Source: Sweltsa coloradensis
Lineage: Eukaryota > Arthropoda > Insecta > Plecoptera > Chloroperlidae
Reading direction: 5' to 3'
NCBI GenBank assembly: GCA_024449915.1
Contig: JAMZAV010000027.1
Location: forward strand, 868,001-932,000
Length of the DNA stretch: 64,000 nt
The notes under the pieces were generated by a model. It searched no databases and had not been told where the DNA came from. It was given only the letters and a program-made list of their open reading frames with translations. The translations under genes were made by a program, and so were the position numbers. Position 1 is the first letter of the stretch. The number at the start of each line of letters is the position of its first letter. Below are positions 1-11,748 of this stretch, in pieces.

Positions 1-40
1 ATATAAATCAATGAACTCTACTAACTTGAAAACTAATTGG

Positions 41-514
41 ATGAGCGAAGCGAAGACTTCAATTTCACTGACCCCCCAAAAAATTTAGCTCGGGTGTTTT
101 TTTTTTTTTTTTGTATTTTTGTCTGTTTGTTCGCTCTCTACAGGTAAACGGCATATGCGATCTTGATGAAAATTTGACAGGACCTTTGAAATCTCTGAAC
201 TTAGACTTGCCACGTTTTGGGTGCAATCGAAGAAATATTTCTCATGAATATCGTACGTACTTTTACGATCTTTTACGATTTTTTGTGCGGAAAAGTTGAA
301 AAAGTTAGCCAGATTCCATAGAAATAAAGCTTTTAATATAAGTTTTTTACGGTAAATAATACCAATTGACAAGAAACAATAGAAACTTTACAACAATCAC
401 CTACAATGCGTAGGCAGCAAATCAAAGCACTTGCAAAAGTAAAGATATCCCACGCAAACTAAAAACTTTAAAAAGCTCATCCATCAACGCGGCGGGACTT
501 TAGCGTTTTCCTAG
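41..514 (+). repeat. Dispersed repeat family R1, copy A (internally deleted)
   Basis: This copy opens with the family's terminal block (ATGAGCGAAGCGAAGAC at 41), continues through a T-rich tract and the conserved GGTAAACGGCATATGCGATC block, and ends at the other family terminus GGACTTTAGCGTTTTCC near 495-511. Compared with copies at 27346 and 52224 it lacks nearly all of the internal 176-bp unit that carries the GGGTGGGGCT-type block. The short reading frames seen on both strands here are shadows of the repeat, because the same frames recur in the other copies. Neither end is a terminal inverted repeat. The autonomous partner is unknown; a non-autonomous non-LTR or Helitron-like element are both possible. 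Confidence 0.8.
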
Positions 515-2832
515 TATAATTAATATCGCTATCTGTCTTTGATATAAACCTTGAAAGTTTCGGTTGGCATAGAAAGATCCCCGTCCACGATACAGTTCGC
601 GTGAATGACACCAGAAGACGGCAATGAAATAGTGCGTGAGGATATCCACGCAACGAACCCAACTGTTGTACTTTGATCGTCAAAGGTGAGTATAGTCTCG
701 CGCGTGTTCGCTCTCCGGTAATTGCCAATCTAACTGGCGTACGCATCTTCAGTTTTCAAGCACTTTATCTCTTTTGGGAATTGGATACGTTAATTTTGTC
801 TTCCCTTAATCCTGTTTTAAATAATGACTTCAATAAGTTGTTGAGACTTTCGCGACCCGTTTGTATGTGATTGCGGTAGATTGTTCCGGGTGTACGTAAA
901 ACTATGGATGTAATTTAAAGTTATAAATGCATCTGCCTGAACACTGTTACTACATTGTTGGCTTGGTCGGCTTTAAATTTAATGTTCCCCACTGAAAATC
1001 AGTTCTGTGATTGGTTGGGAGCACTCGTAAAACGAATTTATTTATTTATTGTTTAGGCCTATTTATTTATAACGGTTGTATTTTTGTTGTTGTTGGACAT
1101 GTTTAGATTGTTTTTTTTTACATCAAACGGCGACCTATGCGCGAACTGCTTACACATGAATCGTTTAATTCAAAGAAGAGTTAATAAAACTCTACCTTAA
1201 TCCTTGTTTTGCTCATTTCAACTGTGGATTCAGATCTGACGTCAAATTCATATTTTAAGCCGCACTCGATTCACGTTTCTACATTTTTATTCCATTTAAT
1301 TATTCATAGATGTTTTAAACACAGTGGTCATAGTTTGGATTTGGAATCCCTAGCAATTTAGGATGCCCTCTTCGGTACAGTGAACAACAGTTTGCATGCA
1401 ACGAGGTATACGTACAAGGCACGTACATTACAGTCCGGTTTAAGCTGGTTGCGTCTAAATATATTTAATCGTAAACTTTGATCAACTCGGGATCGGAAGA
1501 GTTTGTATTACATACAAATCTACTTGGTTTTCGCTACTTATCGAAGTTACCATGTTATTGAATCTGAATCTTTGATTTTTTGTTTGTTTGTACAATATTT
1601 TGTATGATGTTATCGCTTATAAAATATTTATTTGCAACTCGATAGTCACACAAGCATGGGCACCTACTAAAATGATTTGATCACTGAGCTCCTAAATTTA
1701 ATCATATAACGAATAATAAAATTTCGAAGGATAGACTATTATAAAGCTACTTTATCTCTTTACGTTTACTCCTACTCCAACAATTATATAAATACTGATG
1801 ATACCGAAATAACGATTATCGACTTCATTTGGCATTCTTTCTGTTTCATATGTATAGTATAATCTCATATTAAATGTAGTTGTGTAGTTTAAACAATGGT
1901 TATGTGATAGTTTCTTAGTTCACCACCTGCCAATCAGTTTTCTTTGCTATCTCCCCGGACAGACCATGCATCACCCCCAAATTTGGAGAACAATCTCATA
2001 ACACATTTTCGGAAAATCAACTCACTTGTGTATTGATTTGAAATGCAGCCTGTAACAAATTAACTCATTCTCTTTCGTTTACTAATAGATTAGTAAATTA
2101 CTAAAACGACTAATATTATTTTAAAAGGGTAGACGGTGTAATAAACTTACTTTTATATACATATATATACTTATAATTTAATTTACTTATAAAGCAACGA
2201 ATCCCAAAACCTGTTTTGAACCATTTTTATTTTAGTCTGCTAGGTAAAAATGGAAACAAATGTAAAAACTACCAATATACTTTTCGTTTGTGTTGTATGG
2301 GAAAATATGATGACGGTTCGGGTCAACTTTTCCATATTATAGCAGTAAAACCCGGATATTTGTATGCGTTACACAATATGACAAAAACTCTTGTGGACAA
2401 TGAATTTTATTGGGTCCAGTAAAGCGATCTCAATTCAACTCGCTCTAGACGTTTTTAGTGTTTATAAATATTGTGACAATAAGAAATGCAACTGGATGAA
2501 GTCTCTACTTGATTGCTATATTTTGAAGGAATACCGAATATTGTTAATATTTGTCGTCTAAAAATGGTCAGATAAAGAGGGAGTTGAAAGCGGTTTCCAA
2601 TAATAATATAATAGATCTAAACAATGTTGAATACATAACGAGAATGTGTAACATATCAATTACTTTTTACAAATTGGTGTAGCAGTGTAAGGTTTAGATT
2701 CGTTTCATACACAGAGGTGCGAAAATATAATTCCCACACTGCAATTAAATTAATCAAACAGTTAACGCGGAATCATTTCATTAAACCTAGTGATGCAGAA
2801 TGCAGATTTTTTATGATAGGTAAAATAGTAAC
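515..2832. other. AT-rich non-coding stretch, nothing recognised
   Basis: No coding signal, repeat family or RNA gene was recognised. A 68-codon frame at 2216-2422 has no splice support and no family resemblance. One copy of the over-represented octamer TAGGCCTA lies at 1054. Confidence 0.5.
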
Positions 2833-2940
2833 ACCTCGTAATTTGATCCAAATGATTCATCTATCCTATTCACATGATGCAGTTGCACCTCGTAACTTGA
2901 TCCAAATGATTCATATATCCTTTTCACATGATGCAGTTGC
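2833..2940. repeat. Two-copy tandem duplication, 54-bp unit
   Basis: The 54-bp unit starting ACCTCGTAATTTGATCC at 2833 is repeated immediately at 2887 with only a few substitutions. The unit length is a multiple of three, so the overlapping reading frame (2717-2977) stays open, but nothing else suggests coding. Confidence 0.9.
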
Positions 2941-4105
2941 CATATTTTTTCACCAACTTTTTAAACTGTCTATATGATTGTCGACACACACAGGTATTCC
3001 TCCATGTAATTAAAATACATATTATTAAAAGAAAACACACGTATAATATTTTGCGTTTCACTAGTAATATTTGTACGTACTTTTCTCTCTGAAAGGACCC
3101 CAATGAAAACAGTGAAGACGAAACAGCGGCCATTCATTTTTTATTATATTACAAAACGTACACTTAATTCACGTATTTGTGTGTTTTGGAGGAATATAAA
3201 TGGTTGGTGTTTGTATAATGTTTCTCTTACTTTTCTTCTACTGGGTGCCAGAACACACTTTCGTCGATATTATGGTTGTATTTCCTATTTCTTTTTGTCG
3301 TTTCAAAATTCAACTACACCCCGACTACACTCTGAGTATATTATACTGTATACACGAGTAGTTTCGTATTGAAAACAAGTGTATATTTCTCCCAAGAAAA
3401 TTGAGGCCATCAACGCAGATGTTACGTATGGAAATGACTTTTAAAAATAAATTGTGGACACAATACTAAATTTTTCTGGATTATTGAAGCCAACCTTGAT
3501 GACTCAGATATGATACCAAACATAACAGCACGTGGGTTCGAATACAACGCTTGACATGGATTTTTGTTTCTTCTTTGTATTTTTTCCCTAAACTCTCCCA
3601 CTTGAATGTGTAACATGTGAGGATACCAATAATGTAAATTTGTTTATATAGTTATTATTTTACCATTATTAGGAAGAACATAATATTATTTTATCTGTTC
3701 CAATTCCTTCAAACAATCCGTTCGCACAGATCTTCAAGCATTAGTAATTAGTTATAACCTGAGTGTTGTGCGCCCTTATACCCGAATAGCTAACTAACTA
3801 AAATCTACTCAAACTAAATTAATGATTAATTAATGTACACTTTTCATATATTGTTATAAATTTTTTATGATATATTTCTAACTGCCTCGTTTAGGTAAAA
3901 GCAAGAAATTATATTTTTGATGCTTCAACTGAAATGTCTCAACCTAAACCATTTTTCTTCTTCTTGGCATACACACGTCACATTTAAGCTCTGTTGTGAA
4001 GAAAGTTCCCAATAACGTTGACGTGGACTAACTCCATTGAGTCTGTTCATTTGAAGTTCAGAGTCAGCAGAATTTTCATTGCGAGGAGCAGACATAAGAA
4101 TTGAA

Positions 4106-4201
4106 ATGGCGAAAGATTCTCAAGAAGAAGTGTACATGCGCAACCGAGCGATGAATCCAATAACTGCCGCTATCTTGGCACGTAGCGACTATATGTCTAG
4201 G
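4106..4201 (+). CDS. Candidate first coding exon, unknown protein
   Basis: An ATG at 4106 in a purine context (GAAATGG) opens a frame with balanced, non-AT-driven codons beginning MAKDSQEEVYMRNRAM. It runs to an AGG|GTGAGC splice-donor match at 4202, in phase 0 after 32 codons. Read through, the frame stops at 4241. The codons include many G- or C-ending ones (GCG, CGC, AAC, GCC, ATC, GAC), unlike the surrounding AT-rich DNA. I recognise no domain and could not find the next exon. It could equally be a fragment of a mobile-element gene. Confidence 0.25.
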
Positions 4202-4555
4202 GTGAGCTTGGTTCACCAGCAATATGTCAATCATTTCACTTAATGGAAAGTCCCTGAGACCAGTATTTTATGAGAACTTCGAGAATAGGCAGTTGGCATA
4301 ATAAATCGAAGTATCCAATATTGAAATATTAAATATTTATTAAAAACGAACAAAATTTTCTCTACGATCCATAAAAGACATAATGTTTAGTATACTCTAC
4401 GTCCTGACTGTCGAAAGGGCCTTTAAAAAAATGGCCTGTTTTCTTCATATACAAACGTAATAATATGTGGCATTTTTAAATAGGCCTAAGTACTTAACCG
4501 TTAACAATATTAATCCAATACGTTTCTAAAAACTAATTTACAAAGGAGGGCAATA

Positions 4556-4796
4556 AATAACGATTAGTGCACCTTTTTGTTGCACCCTTTTATATTTGAT
4601 TCATTCATTAAAACATTTAATATCATTTTATGGTTAACAAAATGTGTGTTACAATGCATTGTTGTCAATGGTACTATTAAATATGTACTTAATGCTAGTT
4701 TATGTAAGATTCATGCATCTATTTAATTAGATTATTGTGTCTCTTTGTAAATCAGTTTTATAACGATAGGTATGACGTAAATAAATAATAAATAAT
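4556..4796 (+). repeat. Retroelement 3' tail family R2, copy 1
   Basis: The segment contains TTTATATTTGATTCATTCAT, a GCATTGTTGT block, TTGTAAATCAGTTTTATAAC and then GACGTAAATAAATAATAAATAA. The same ordered blocks recur at 25770 and 56425, all on the + strand, and end in an A/T-rich simple tail. That is the usual look of 5'-truncated non-LTR retrotransposon or SINE copies. Confidence 0.7.
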
Positions 4797-6142
4797 AAAT
4801 CAACATAAATAAATGCAACACAAAATGTCATAGAGACACGTTCGAAACATTTTAAATAATAAATTCCAACAGCGATTACAATAATACAATCATTTTCAAA
4901 AAGGTGCTTATACTAATACCGTTAGCATCACGTTAAATTATGATACACATACTATCATACGTACTTCTACAATATAATATAATTGTGTTTCTGTCTAGCA
5001 TACTTTGTATGCGTGGTCTACCAAATCCGTATTAATAGTGCACTTTAACTACCATTAATAAATGCAACCAGCAAGAAATCTCATTAGAAGAATTGTCTCT
5101 GTTTTCATTCATTTCTCGAATGTTGGCTGTTTCATAGTACTCAGTCTTACCATCCGTCACGCAACTCCCAGTAAACAAATAAGTCGAGTTTCTGGTCACT
5201 TTGCGTAGAGATACATCGAGATATTGCGTGTTATGTAAGTGCTTCCATCAATGGTATATAACGAAGTTTCAATTACAGCAAACAAGACCCGAATTATGAT
5301 CTATGTTTCTGTGCGTACTTTTCTCAATTATTTTCACAATTTCCATGTTAAATGCTTTATTGTAGGTTTTAGTAAATACTAAAATTTTAAGTACGTTACC
5401 AAGATATATATAGTTTCCAACAGCCAAATCAGCTCAACTTATTCACGCGTTATCAGAACCAGAAACGTTTATGGTAGATTATAGTTCAGTTCCTTTGAGT
5501 CAACGTATTTGTAATTTTGTAGACGGTACTCATAATATGTTGAAAAAAAAAATAAACATAAATTTAAATAATGAATTATCAACGTTGGTTGCAATTTACA
5601 CTTCAATAAAAAAAACACAACATAAACTAACTCTCCCAATATCCACTTACGCTCGGTTTCATACCTTCCGTTCAATACTCTCTAAGTAGTGGTAAGTGTT
5701 ATTTTAGTCAATAAAAGTTCATACTTCCAAAAGGGGTAATTTCTGGATTGAACTGAGCAATTACGGAAAAGTATCACTTCGAACTAGACATCGTCGTTAT
5801 CACTCCCACCCCCAACAATCTCCTCCTTTACCCGCCAACCACACGAAATAATTTAATTTGTTTGTAATTGATAAAATAATAATGCGACTTATCCTTTGCT
5901 GCAGATCACATATGTTTAAAAAAACGAATTCTTATTTGCTCATGTATTTTAAGGGAAATAAATAGCACATAAACGGTAAGAAAATGTATTATCGTATAAT
6001 GTATTCCATATATGAGATATGTTCGTTTTCCTTGTTGGGATTTTAAATCGATTTTAATTCCTGAAATTATTATAACACGTAAAAATAAGAACAATATTTA
6101 TTTTTGCTAGAACAGATTCGCATTTAAGGCACTGAAAATAAT

Positions 6143-6547
6143 ATGAAATATCATACTGGCATAACTTCGATCAACAAATTAATTATGGTTTACTTTAGTC
6201 TAAAAGCTTCATCAATTCTCATCCCAGTTGACGATAGTCGTCATTGCTCAACTCAATTCGCTTCAATTCAATCCAATTTATTTAATTTACAATTGTGTAA
6301 TTGGCACCAGTCTCTGTTTACATATTTCCGCGAAATAAGTAGCAACCTAAAAACTGCGTTTGACAGACTCAGTGTTTGGACGTTGCTGCAGACTCAGATT
6401 TGTTCACCGCCTCTCGACTGGGTAAGTGACTCTGGACTCGTTAAAATGTTAACACTAACAATACTGGTTAACATCCAGTCACTGTTGCGTTTTCCAATCG
6501 CTAAAAAGTGGATGTTTCTGCTTTCAACCACCCTACAAACTAAATAG
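6143..6547 (+). other. 134-codon open reading frame without support
   Basis: This is the longest uninterrupted frame in the window and starts with a true ATG. The translation shows no signal peptide, convincing membrane segment or motif that I recognise, and codon use follows the local AT-rich composition. A frame of this length can occur by chance in 64 kb of six-frame sequence. A donor-like GGTAAGTG sits inside it at about 6420-6427, so part of it could be an exon, but nothing confirms this. Confidence 0.12.
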
Positions 6548-6624
6548 AAGTGTGGTGTATACATTGTGTCGATGGTTGCTCGTTACATGCATGTAGCATG
6601 TGTCGCCGGGATGTTACGTCCCTA

Positions 6625-6638
6625 GTGGGAGCTCCCAC
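6625..6638. other. 14-bp perfect palindrome
   Basis: GTGGGAGCTCCCAC is its own reverse complement and sits in a short GC-richer patch between AT-rich flanks. It is a possible protein-binding site; no known factor is assigned. Confidence 0.5.
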
Positions 6639-7762
6639 GCGAGCATACACAATATGAATAGATAATAAAATATGGAATAGTGCACCCTTTCCCGTATTAC
6701 ACAGCACGCGCGATTTGGCGTGGGATTGCGAAGCGTTTAGCGATCACAATATTCTGTTTGACTCATAATTGAGTAATCAATTCGTAAACTAGGGAATGGT
6801 GTTGTATTGTGCTACCTGGTCTCGAGTCGTGCACAGCTATAAATGAAGAAGCCCACTTATTACGGGTGTGTCATCACTTATGTATAGTCAGCGCTCGTAA
6901 CTAGCGGTTGTGACTAAAATACACCCAACATTATGTCTTATAACCATGTCTGTGTCGAAATGTTGCTAGCTATACAAGATACAATGATTTGGAGATCTAA
7001 CCATTAAAAGAAACATCAAAATAGTGAATGATTATTGAAAGAAACCAAAAGCTATTTCAATTAAGATTGAGGGAGTTGGGCGGATAGTTTTCTTCTTCTC
7101 ATTTAATGAGCCCAATTTCACAACACAAGTAATCTGAATCAAAACCAAAAATAATTGTTCGATCGGTTCAAGACCCTTATTTTGTAAGTCGAACTACCAA
7201 GAACCTTACTTCGAATTCCGTTCATTACGAAATTCGTATTGCGATTTGTGCGAATTTGATATCTATATTCCAATTTCTTTCTGAATAATCGTGTTTTTGG
7301 TATTTTCTTAAACTCATTAAAACGAAGCAGATTTCTTATCTGAAGTTCTGTGTAAGTTTTCATGGTAATAGTAGCCATGTCCCCGTAATGCTTTACAGAA
7401 ATTTTCTTTAAAAAACAGAGCGACGCTCTCTTCTTTAAACCTACATTTATACAGTCTAGCCGCTAGCCTTAAAAAGTTTTATTCAACTGCATTAAATCAA
7501 GCTTCGTCCAATTCGTCTACGTTAAGTTTGTCTATATCAAATCATAGATGCTTCAGAAAAATAATGGAATCGAAGTGACGTTTAACATACGCTAGATTCG
7601 TCTTTGTATTGGGCAACACTTAAAATTCTCACTACAACATGATGGTAGCTGCTTTCCTGTTGCAAGATGACAACTCGGAAAAAACTCAAATATCGCAAAA
7701 TCGTCTCTATTAGCTTCGTATTACTCTCAGTCTCACGCCCACAGTAGGGATACAAGATCGTG

Positions 7763-7800
7763 TGGTGATGATGATGATGATGATGATAATGATGATGATG
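7763..7800. repeat. (GAT)n microsatellite
   Basis: About twelve ATG/GAT triplets with one interruption run directly into the CpG-rich segment. The poly-Met and poly-Ser frames here are artefacts of the repeat. Confidence 0.95.
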
Positions 7801-7802
7801 GG

Positions 7803-8010
7803 AAATCAGAGATCCACCTCGTCCGACCGTCAGGTTGGTCGGATGTCGTCGGAAGCGCTGATTGGCCGGCAGTGTTCGGGCGCTGGCGGAGTGCGCGCGC
7901 CCCGCACCTTGGCACCCGAGCGCGCGACTCTAGTTGTCGACGGGCGTGCATCGACTACGGTCACGTTCTCGCGCGGCGCGTCCAGCCGGCAGACTAAACG
8001 CGGCCCGCGC
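7803..8010. promoter_or_regulatory. CpG-rich island, candidate promoter or noncoding first exon
   Basis: About 200 bp of clearly GC- and CpG-rich sequence (for example GCGCGCGCCCCGCACC near 7892 and CTCGCGCGGCGCG near 7968) stands out from AT-rich surroundings. GATTGGC at 7860 is a reverse CCAAT box. Open frames exist on both strands but look like composition shadows. The position, about 1.3 kb upstream of the candidate signal-peptide exon at 9337, fits a promoter plus 5' UTR exon joined by an intron. No TATA box or clear donor was found, so orientation is not proven. Confidence 0.4.
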
Positions 8011-9336
8011 TCATGTGGACTTTATGACATTATCTTCCTATTTTCAAACATTCAATTATTAATGTGTTACTAGTGATTGTACACCCCAAGTGTTGTATAA
8101 AAAATAAATATTTAGCGCGAAGAACTTGAAACATTCTACAAAAAAAATTCAGTGAGAGTTACCTTGTAATAAACTCAGTTATAATAAGCAATTATTCAGA
8201 AAATTATGTGGTTCTGCCAAACAATGAGAGATATGGGACATTTAAGATGTTTAGATTTTGTAAAACGTACAAACGATCCAAAAAGTATAGAGCCAAACTT
8301 GTTACAAAATGGATATAACATTTTTAATGTTTTTGAATAATTTTTAAATATTTTACACAAAAACAGAACCTAGTCGTTACTAAATGTCATGTTGTTTATT
8401 CTCTAAAATTATATTCGCTATGAATGTTTTATGAATGAATGTATCCCGCAAAAAAAAAACGTTCGTGTTACATAATTGATGTTACGTTTGATAAACGTCT
8501 ACTTGCTGTCTCCGAAATTAATTAATGCAAATCCGCCAAGCAAATGTCAGAGAAGTTGATGTTAATGCATTACCTGGCAATCTTATTGATGCTGTTACGT
8601 AACTCGTGTTATGTTTGTAACATAGATGTTTAGATATACGAAGAAAGTGTTAATTCTCTTAGCATTCAGATGTATCGTCCCATCGTTGACAGCTTGAAAT
8701 TCGTCGTTTCCCAAATATAAAATGTGTAAATTATGCAACGTATTCTATACAAAATCTTAACTCGTATCTAGACGTGTAGAAAACATAGTGTTACTAATTT
8801 AAATACAACTTATTTAACATCATTTTTAAATATTACAAAAAGTTAAATTATGAGTGTAAAAATAATGACGTAAGAAGTGAGTGTGTACTGTAATGTAATC
8901 CCTCTATGGTGTAAAGTAATTACTCATTAACAAGTGTAGTGTATGTAGAGTAATCCCTACGAACCAAGACTGACACCTATACAACACTGACAATGCGATG
9001 GGCACAATACATTGCCCCATTCAACTGCCTAGTATCGATTGACTAAACAGATTGTGTCTAATTAATTAACAAGTGTTAAGTGTTTGAAACCTGCTATCCA
9101 CATTGTTGGACGTATCCAATGAAGGATGATTACGTGTGCTATTTAAAGGACTTTGTCGGTACTTGAGAAACAGAATAATTTGTTTCCGAAATTACAGTGT
9201 GAGTGCGTGTGTTGACGAACAAGTTTTTATTTATTATCACCTCGAGTGATCAATTCGTTTTATAATAGGCTCCAATAACGTGTATGCAGTTCTCATTGGT
9301 GTATAATTTGTGATGGAATTGGTTGTTAAATTACAG
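8011..9336. other. AT-rich spacer, possible 5' UTR intron
   Basis: There are no repeats or coding signals that I recognise. The stretch lies between the CpG island and the acceptor of the candidate exon and ends in TTACAG at 9331-9336. Confidence 0.3.
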
Positions 9337-9563
9337 GGCGTTTGTTCACCGGTATCTTAACGCGTCTGCCGCGAGTGTCCCGCATTCTAATTCGAATGTG
9401 CTATCTTGTGATTTGATGGTTCGGGTAGGACATGGAAGTGTGATGTCCAGACGGTGGCAGAGGATGGTGCTTCGGATCGGCGTCCTGCTAAGCGTCGTCG
9501 TGATGAGCGCCGCGACGCCCCAGGCTACCACGGAGGAGCTGCTCACAGAACTAGACAGCCCAA
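9337..9563 (+). CDS. Candidate first coding exon of a secreted or membrane protein (partial)
   Basis: The exon is bounded by a TTACAG acceptor (9331-9336, weak pyrimidine tract) and a strong CAA|GTGAGT donor at 9564. In-frame ATGs lie at 9416, 9443 and 9464. The last has the best context (AGGATGG, purine at -3 and G at +4) and gives MVLRIGVLLSVVVMSAATPQ, a basic start followed by a hydrophobic core, as in a signal peptide. The coding part is GC-rich against AT-rich surroundings. The intron would be phase 1, the usual phase behind signal-peptide exons of modular extracellular proteins (Ig, FN3 and similar). The acidic stretch TTEELLTELDSP follows the likely cleavage site. The 9416 start would add 16 basic-rich residues. 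I do not recognise the family, and no later exon is identifiable. Confidence 0.5.
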
Positions 9564-11080
9564 GTGAGTAATACTTTGATTTCTGTTCTTGCATGCTCAC
9601 CCCACGGTCAGATGACTGACTCATATAGGTAGCTATGGCGTCTACCTCGTTCGACCGTCAGTAGCCTACACATACCTAACATGACTTGCTTCAGAGACTC
9701 TTCAAAACTGACTCATTCCACTTCGCATAAAGATGAATAATAATAATGACTTTTAATATTGCTAGAATTTGTAAGCCAATTAAAAATATGCACGTTTTAT
9801 ATGTTTAGCAGTCATGGTTCTGGAACAGGAAAACGACCGCATTCTTTTGAGCAAAACATTGTGTTTGATTACAAAATTATAAACGTAATTTGGAATTATA
9901 CATTCTGCAACTCCTCCTAAAAATACGGGATAACGTTTGAAGAAAATAATTTGCGCGTTTTTAATAAACGTGGATTTCGACATTTGGACTTGATTGCATA
10001 CACTAAAAACGATGTGACTTAATATTGCTAACTATGTCAATGCACACTTATTTTTTATACTGAATAGCCCGTAATATGTAATGTCGTGGCAAAGGTTGTG
10101 AGGTTGGTCGACAATGGTCGTGGCATGGAAGGAAGAAGTCCTACGCAGATAAAAGTTACAATTTGAACCAACCAAACTACTTTAGTTCAACTACTTTTCG
10201 ACAGCCTGCAGTCAGTAGCCTACATATTTATTTTTCACGATTTTGTTGCAGTATGCAATTTGATCCTACAAAATAATTCCGACAACTTTGAGTAAATAAT
10301 TAAACATTCTAAATTACTGGATATGAAAACTTAGGGGAGTTCATGCATCAGATTTCGACATCTAATAGGCTATACAGTGTCCACTTATATGCCTATACAT
10401 GAGAACTTGTAGTTTGTAGACTTTTTAGCCGTTGAAATTGACGTTTCGCCTCTTCTATGGTAATTCTCAAGCTTCTGAACTGAAGTATAGGAACACCACT
10501 CAGAATATTGTAATGAGACTACGTATAGACACCACAGCGTGGCTAAGTTACAAGTATGTTATCGATTCAACGTACTTTTCACCAAATAAACTTTCAGTAG
10601 CTTTTCCCTTTTGTTTTTACCGGGTGCAAAGGCGAACTAAAACCCATTATGTTTTTGTTGAAGAGTTTTCGTGGCCGGTAGCGGTAGTATAAGTAGATTA
10701 TGATCTTAAGTTATTTTGCCACCGTATCTTCTTGTGATCAACGTTTCTACAATGCGTGGTTTTACACATCCTTATCAAGATCAATATCCCACAAAAAATA
10801 CAAAAGTTGAGTGTATTTTTTACTTCTGAGATATTGATCGTGTCGAGGATGTCTTGACACCACATCGAAACATCCATCAAAATTATGTATGGCATTATCG
10901 AAGAACGCGTCAGAACTTATGTTACAACACACATTTTAGAATTACAGCACTTTTTTTTTGGCAACTTTGGTCAAAGAGTTCTTTACAAAAAAACTCGCTT
11001 TTTGACGTTTTCGACATTTTCCGAAACATTTGATTCACTAAGGAGCTCCTCACTTCATGAAAGTAAAACTAAATGAATAT
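9564..11080. other. AT-rich non-coding, possible first intron
   Basis: The stretch follows the donor at 9564. No exon, repeat family or RNA was recognised, apart from a 20-bp block at 9641-9660 resembling one inside the CpG island. Confidence 0.3.
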
Positions 11081-11084
11081 GTTC

Positions 11085-11114
11085 CTGAAGATGAAGAATA
11101 CGACTTCGTCGAAA
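11085..11114 (+). other. CTGAAGA-hairpin-GAAA motif
   Basis: CTGAAGA at 11085 is followed by a potential short stem (GAAG/CTTC, or CGAC/GTCG) and then GAAAC at 11111. Similar architecture occurs at 39330-39356 and 44439-44470 on the other strand. The shape resembles a hammerhead-ribozyme core, but here the stem is weak and does not abut GAAA cleanly. Confidence 0.25.
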
Positions 11115-11597
11115 CGTAACATTTCTTGGGTGTGAGTATTGCTTTCAACTTATGTTGCTAAACAGCCATCACGGTCTTTTTCCGCTGATACCGACAGAGG
11201 TACCGGTAAAGCACGTCGATTGACTAAATAGGTAAAGCCTATAGTTGGTTCAAATGCCAGCCACAAGCAGTTCCGACTAAAGTATTTAAAAAGTTTTTTC
11301 TCGGGATTTGAGTTGTTCGTAACAGCCTAAGGACATCCTTCCTTCTTACCCGAAACCCCTAATTACCTAGTTAATCACCAGAAGAGTCATGCATGCACTG
11401 GCTGATGAAAACTGATACAGTAAATTATATCCAGTGATGACATCGGAAAGTATATTTTAACACTCACCTGACATATTCCCACAAAAAACTGAAACTTGAG
11501 AATGTGTTACATTCTCGCCTTATCACTTTCAATTCACCATCTGATCATCGACACTGAACGCTGACAGGCTCTCAATAAGATCTCAGGCTTGTGGGAT

Positions 11598-11748
11598 TCA
11601 GACGTCCGAGCGGCTCGTGGCTAGGTCTGACCCGCATGGAGCTCGGAAGCTTCGCGGGTGTGAATCACGGGACGGGCAACTATTGCAGTTCATTCTCACC
11701 TTTCTTTATCTAATTATCGTCTACAACCAACTCCATAGAGGTTGTAGA
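11598..11748 (+). mobile_element. SINE-like element with tRNA-Ser/Leu-like head and 3' hairpin
   Basis: GTCCGAGCGG near 11604 matches a pol III A box in a Ser/Leu-type context (GCCGAGTGG). A long variable-arm-like stretch follows, then GGGTGTGAATCAC near 11655 as a degenerate B box. The acceptor stem does not close, so this is not a functional tRNA. About 45 bp beyond the B box, TCTACAACC (11720) and GGTTGTAGA (11740) form a perfect 9-bp stem. A tRNA-derived SINE remnant fits best. Confidence 0.45.

Noticed and set aside
3500..3545. B-box match GGGTTCGAATA
   Set aside because: It is a single box with no A box or arms, expected by chance or as an unrecognisable fragment.
7733..8073. Opposing frames over the CpG island as a gene
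   Set aside because: High GC removes stop codons on both strands, and the frames begin in a GAT microsatellite.
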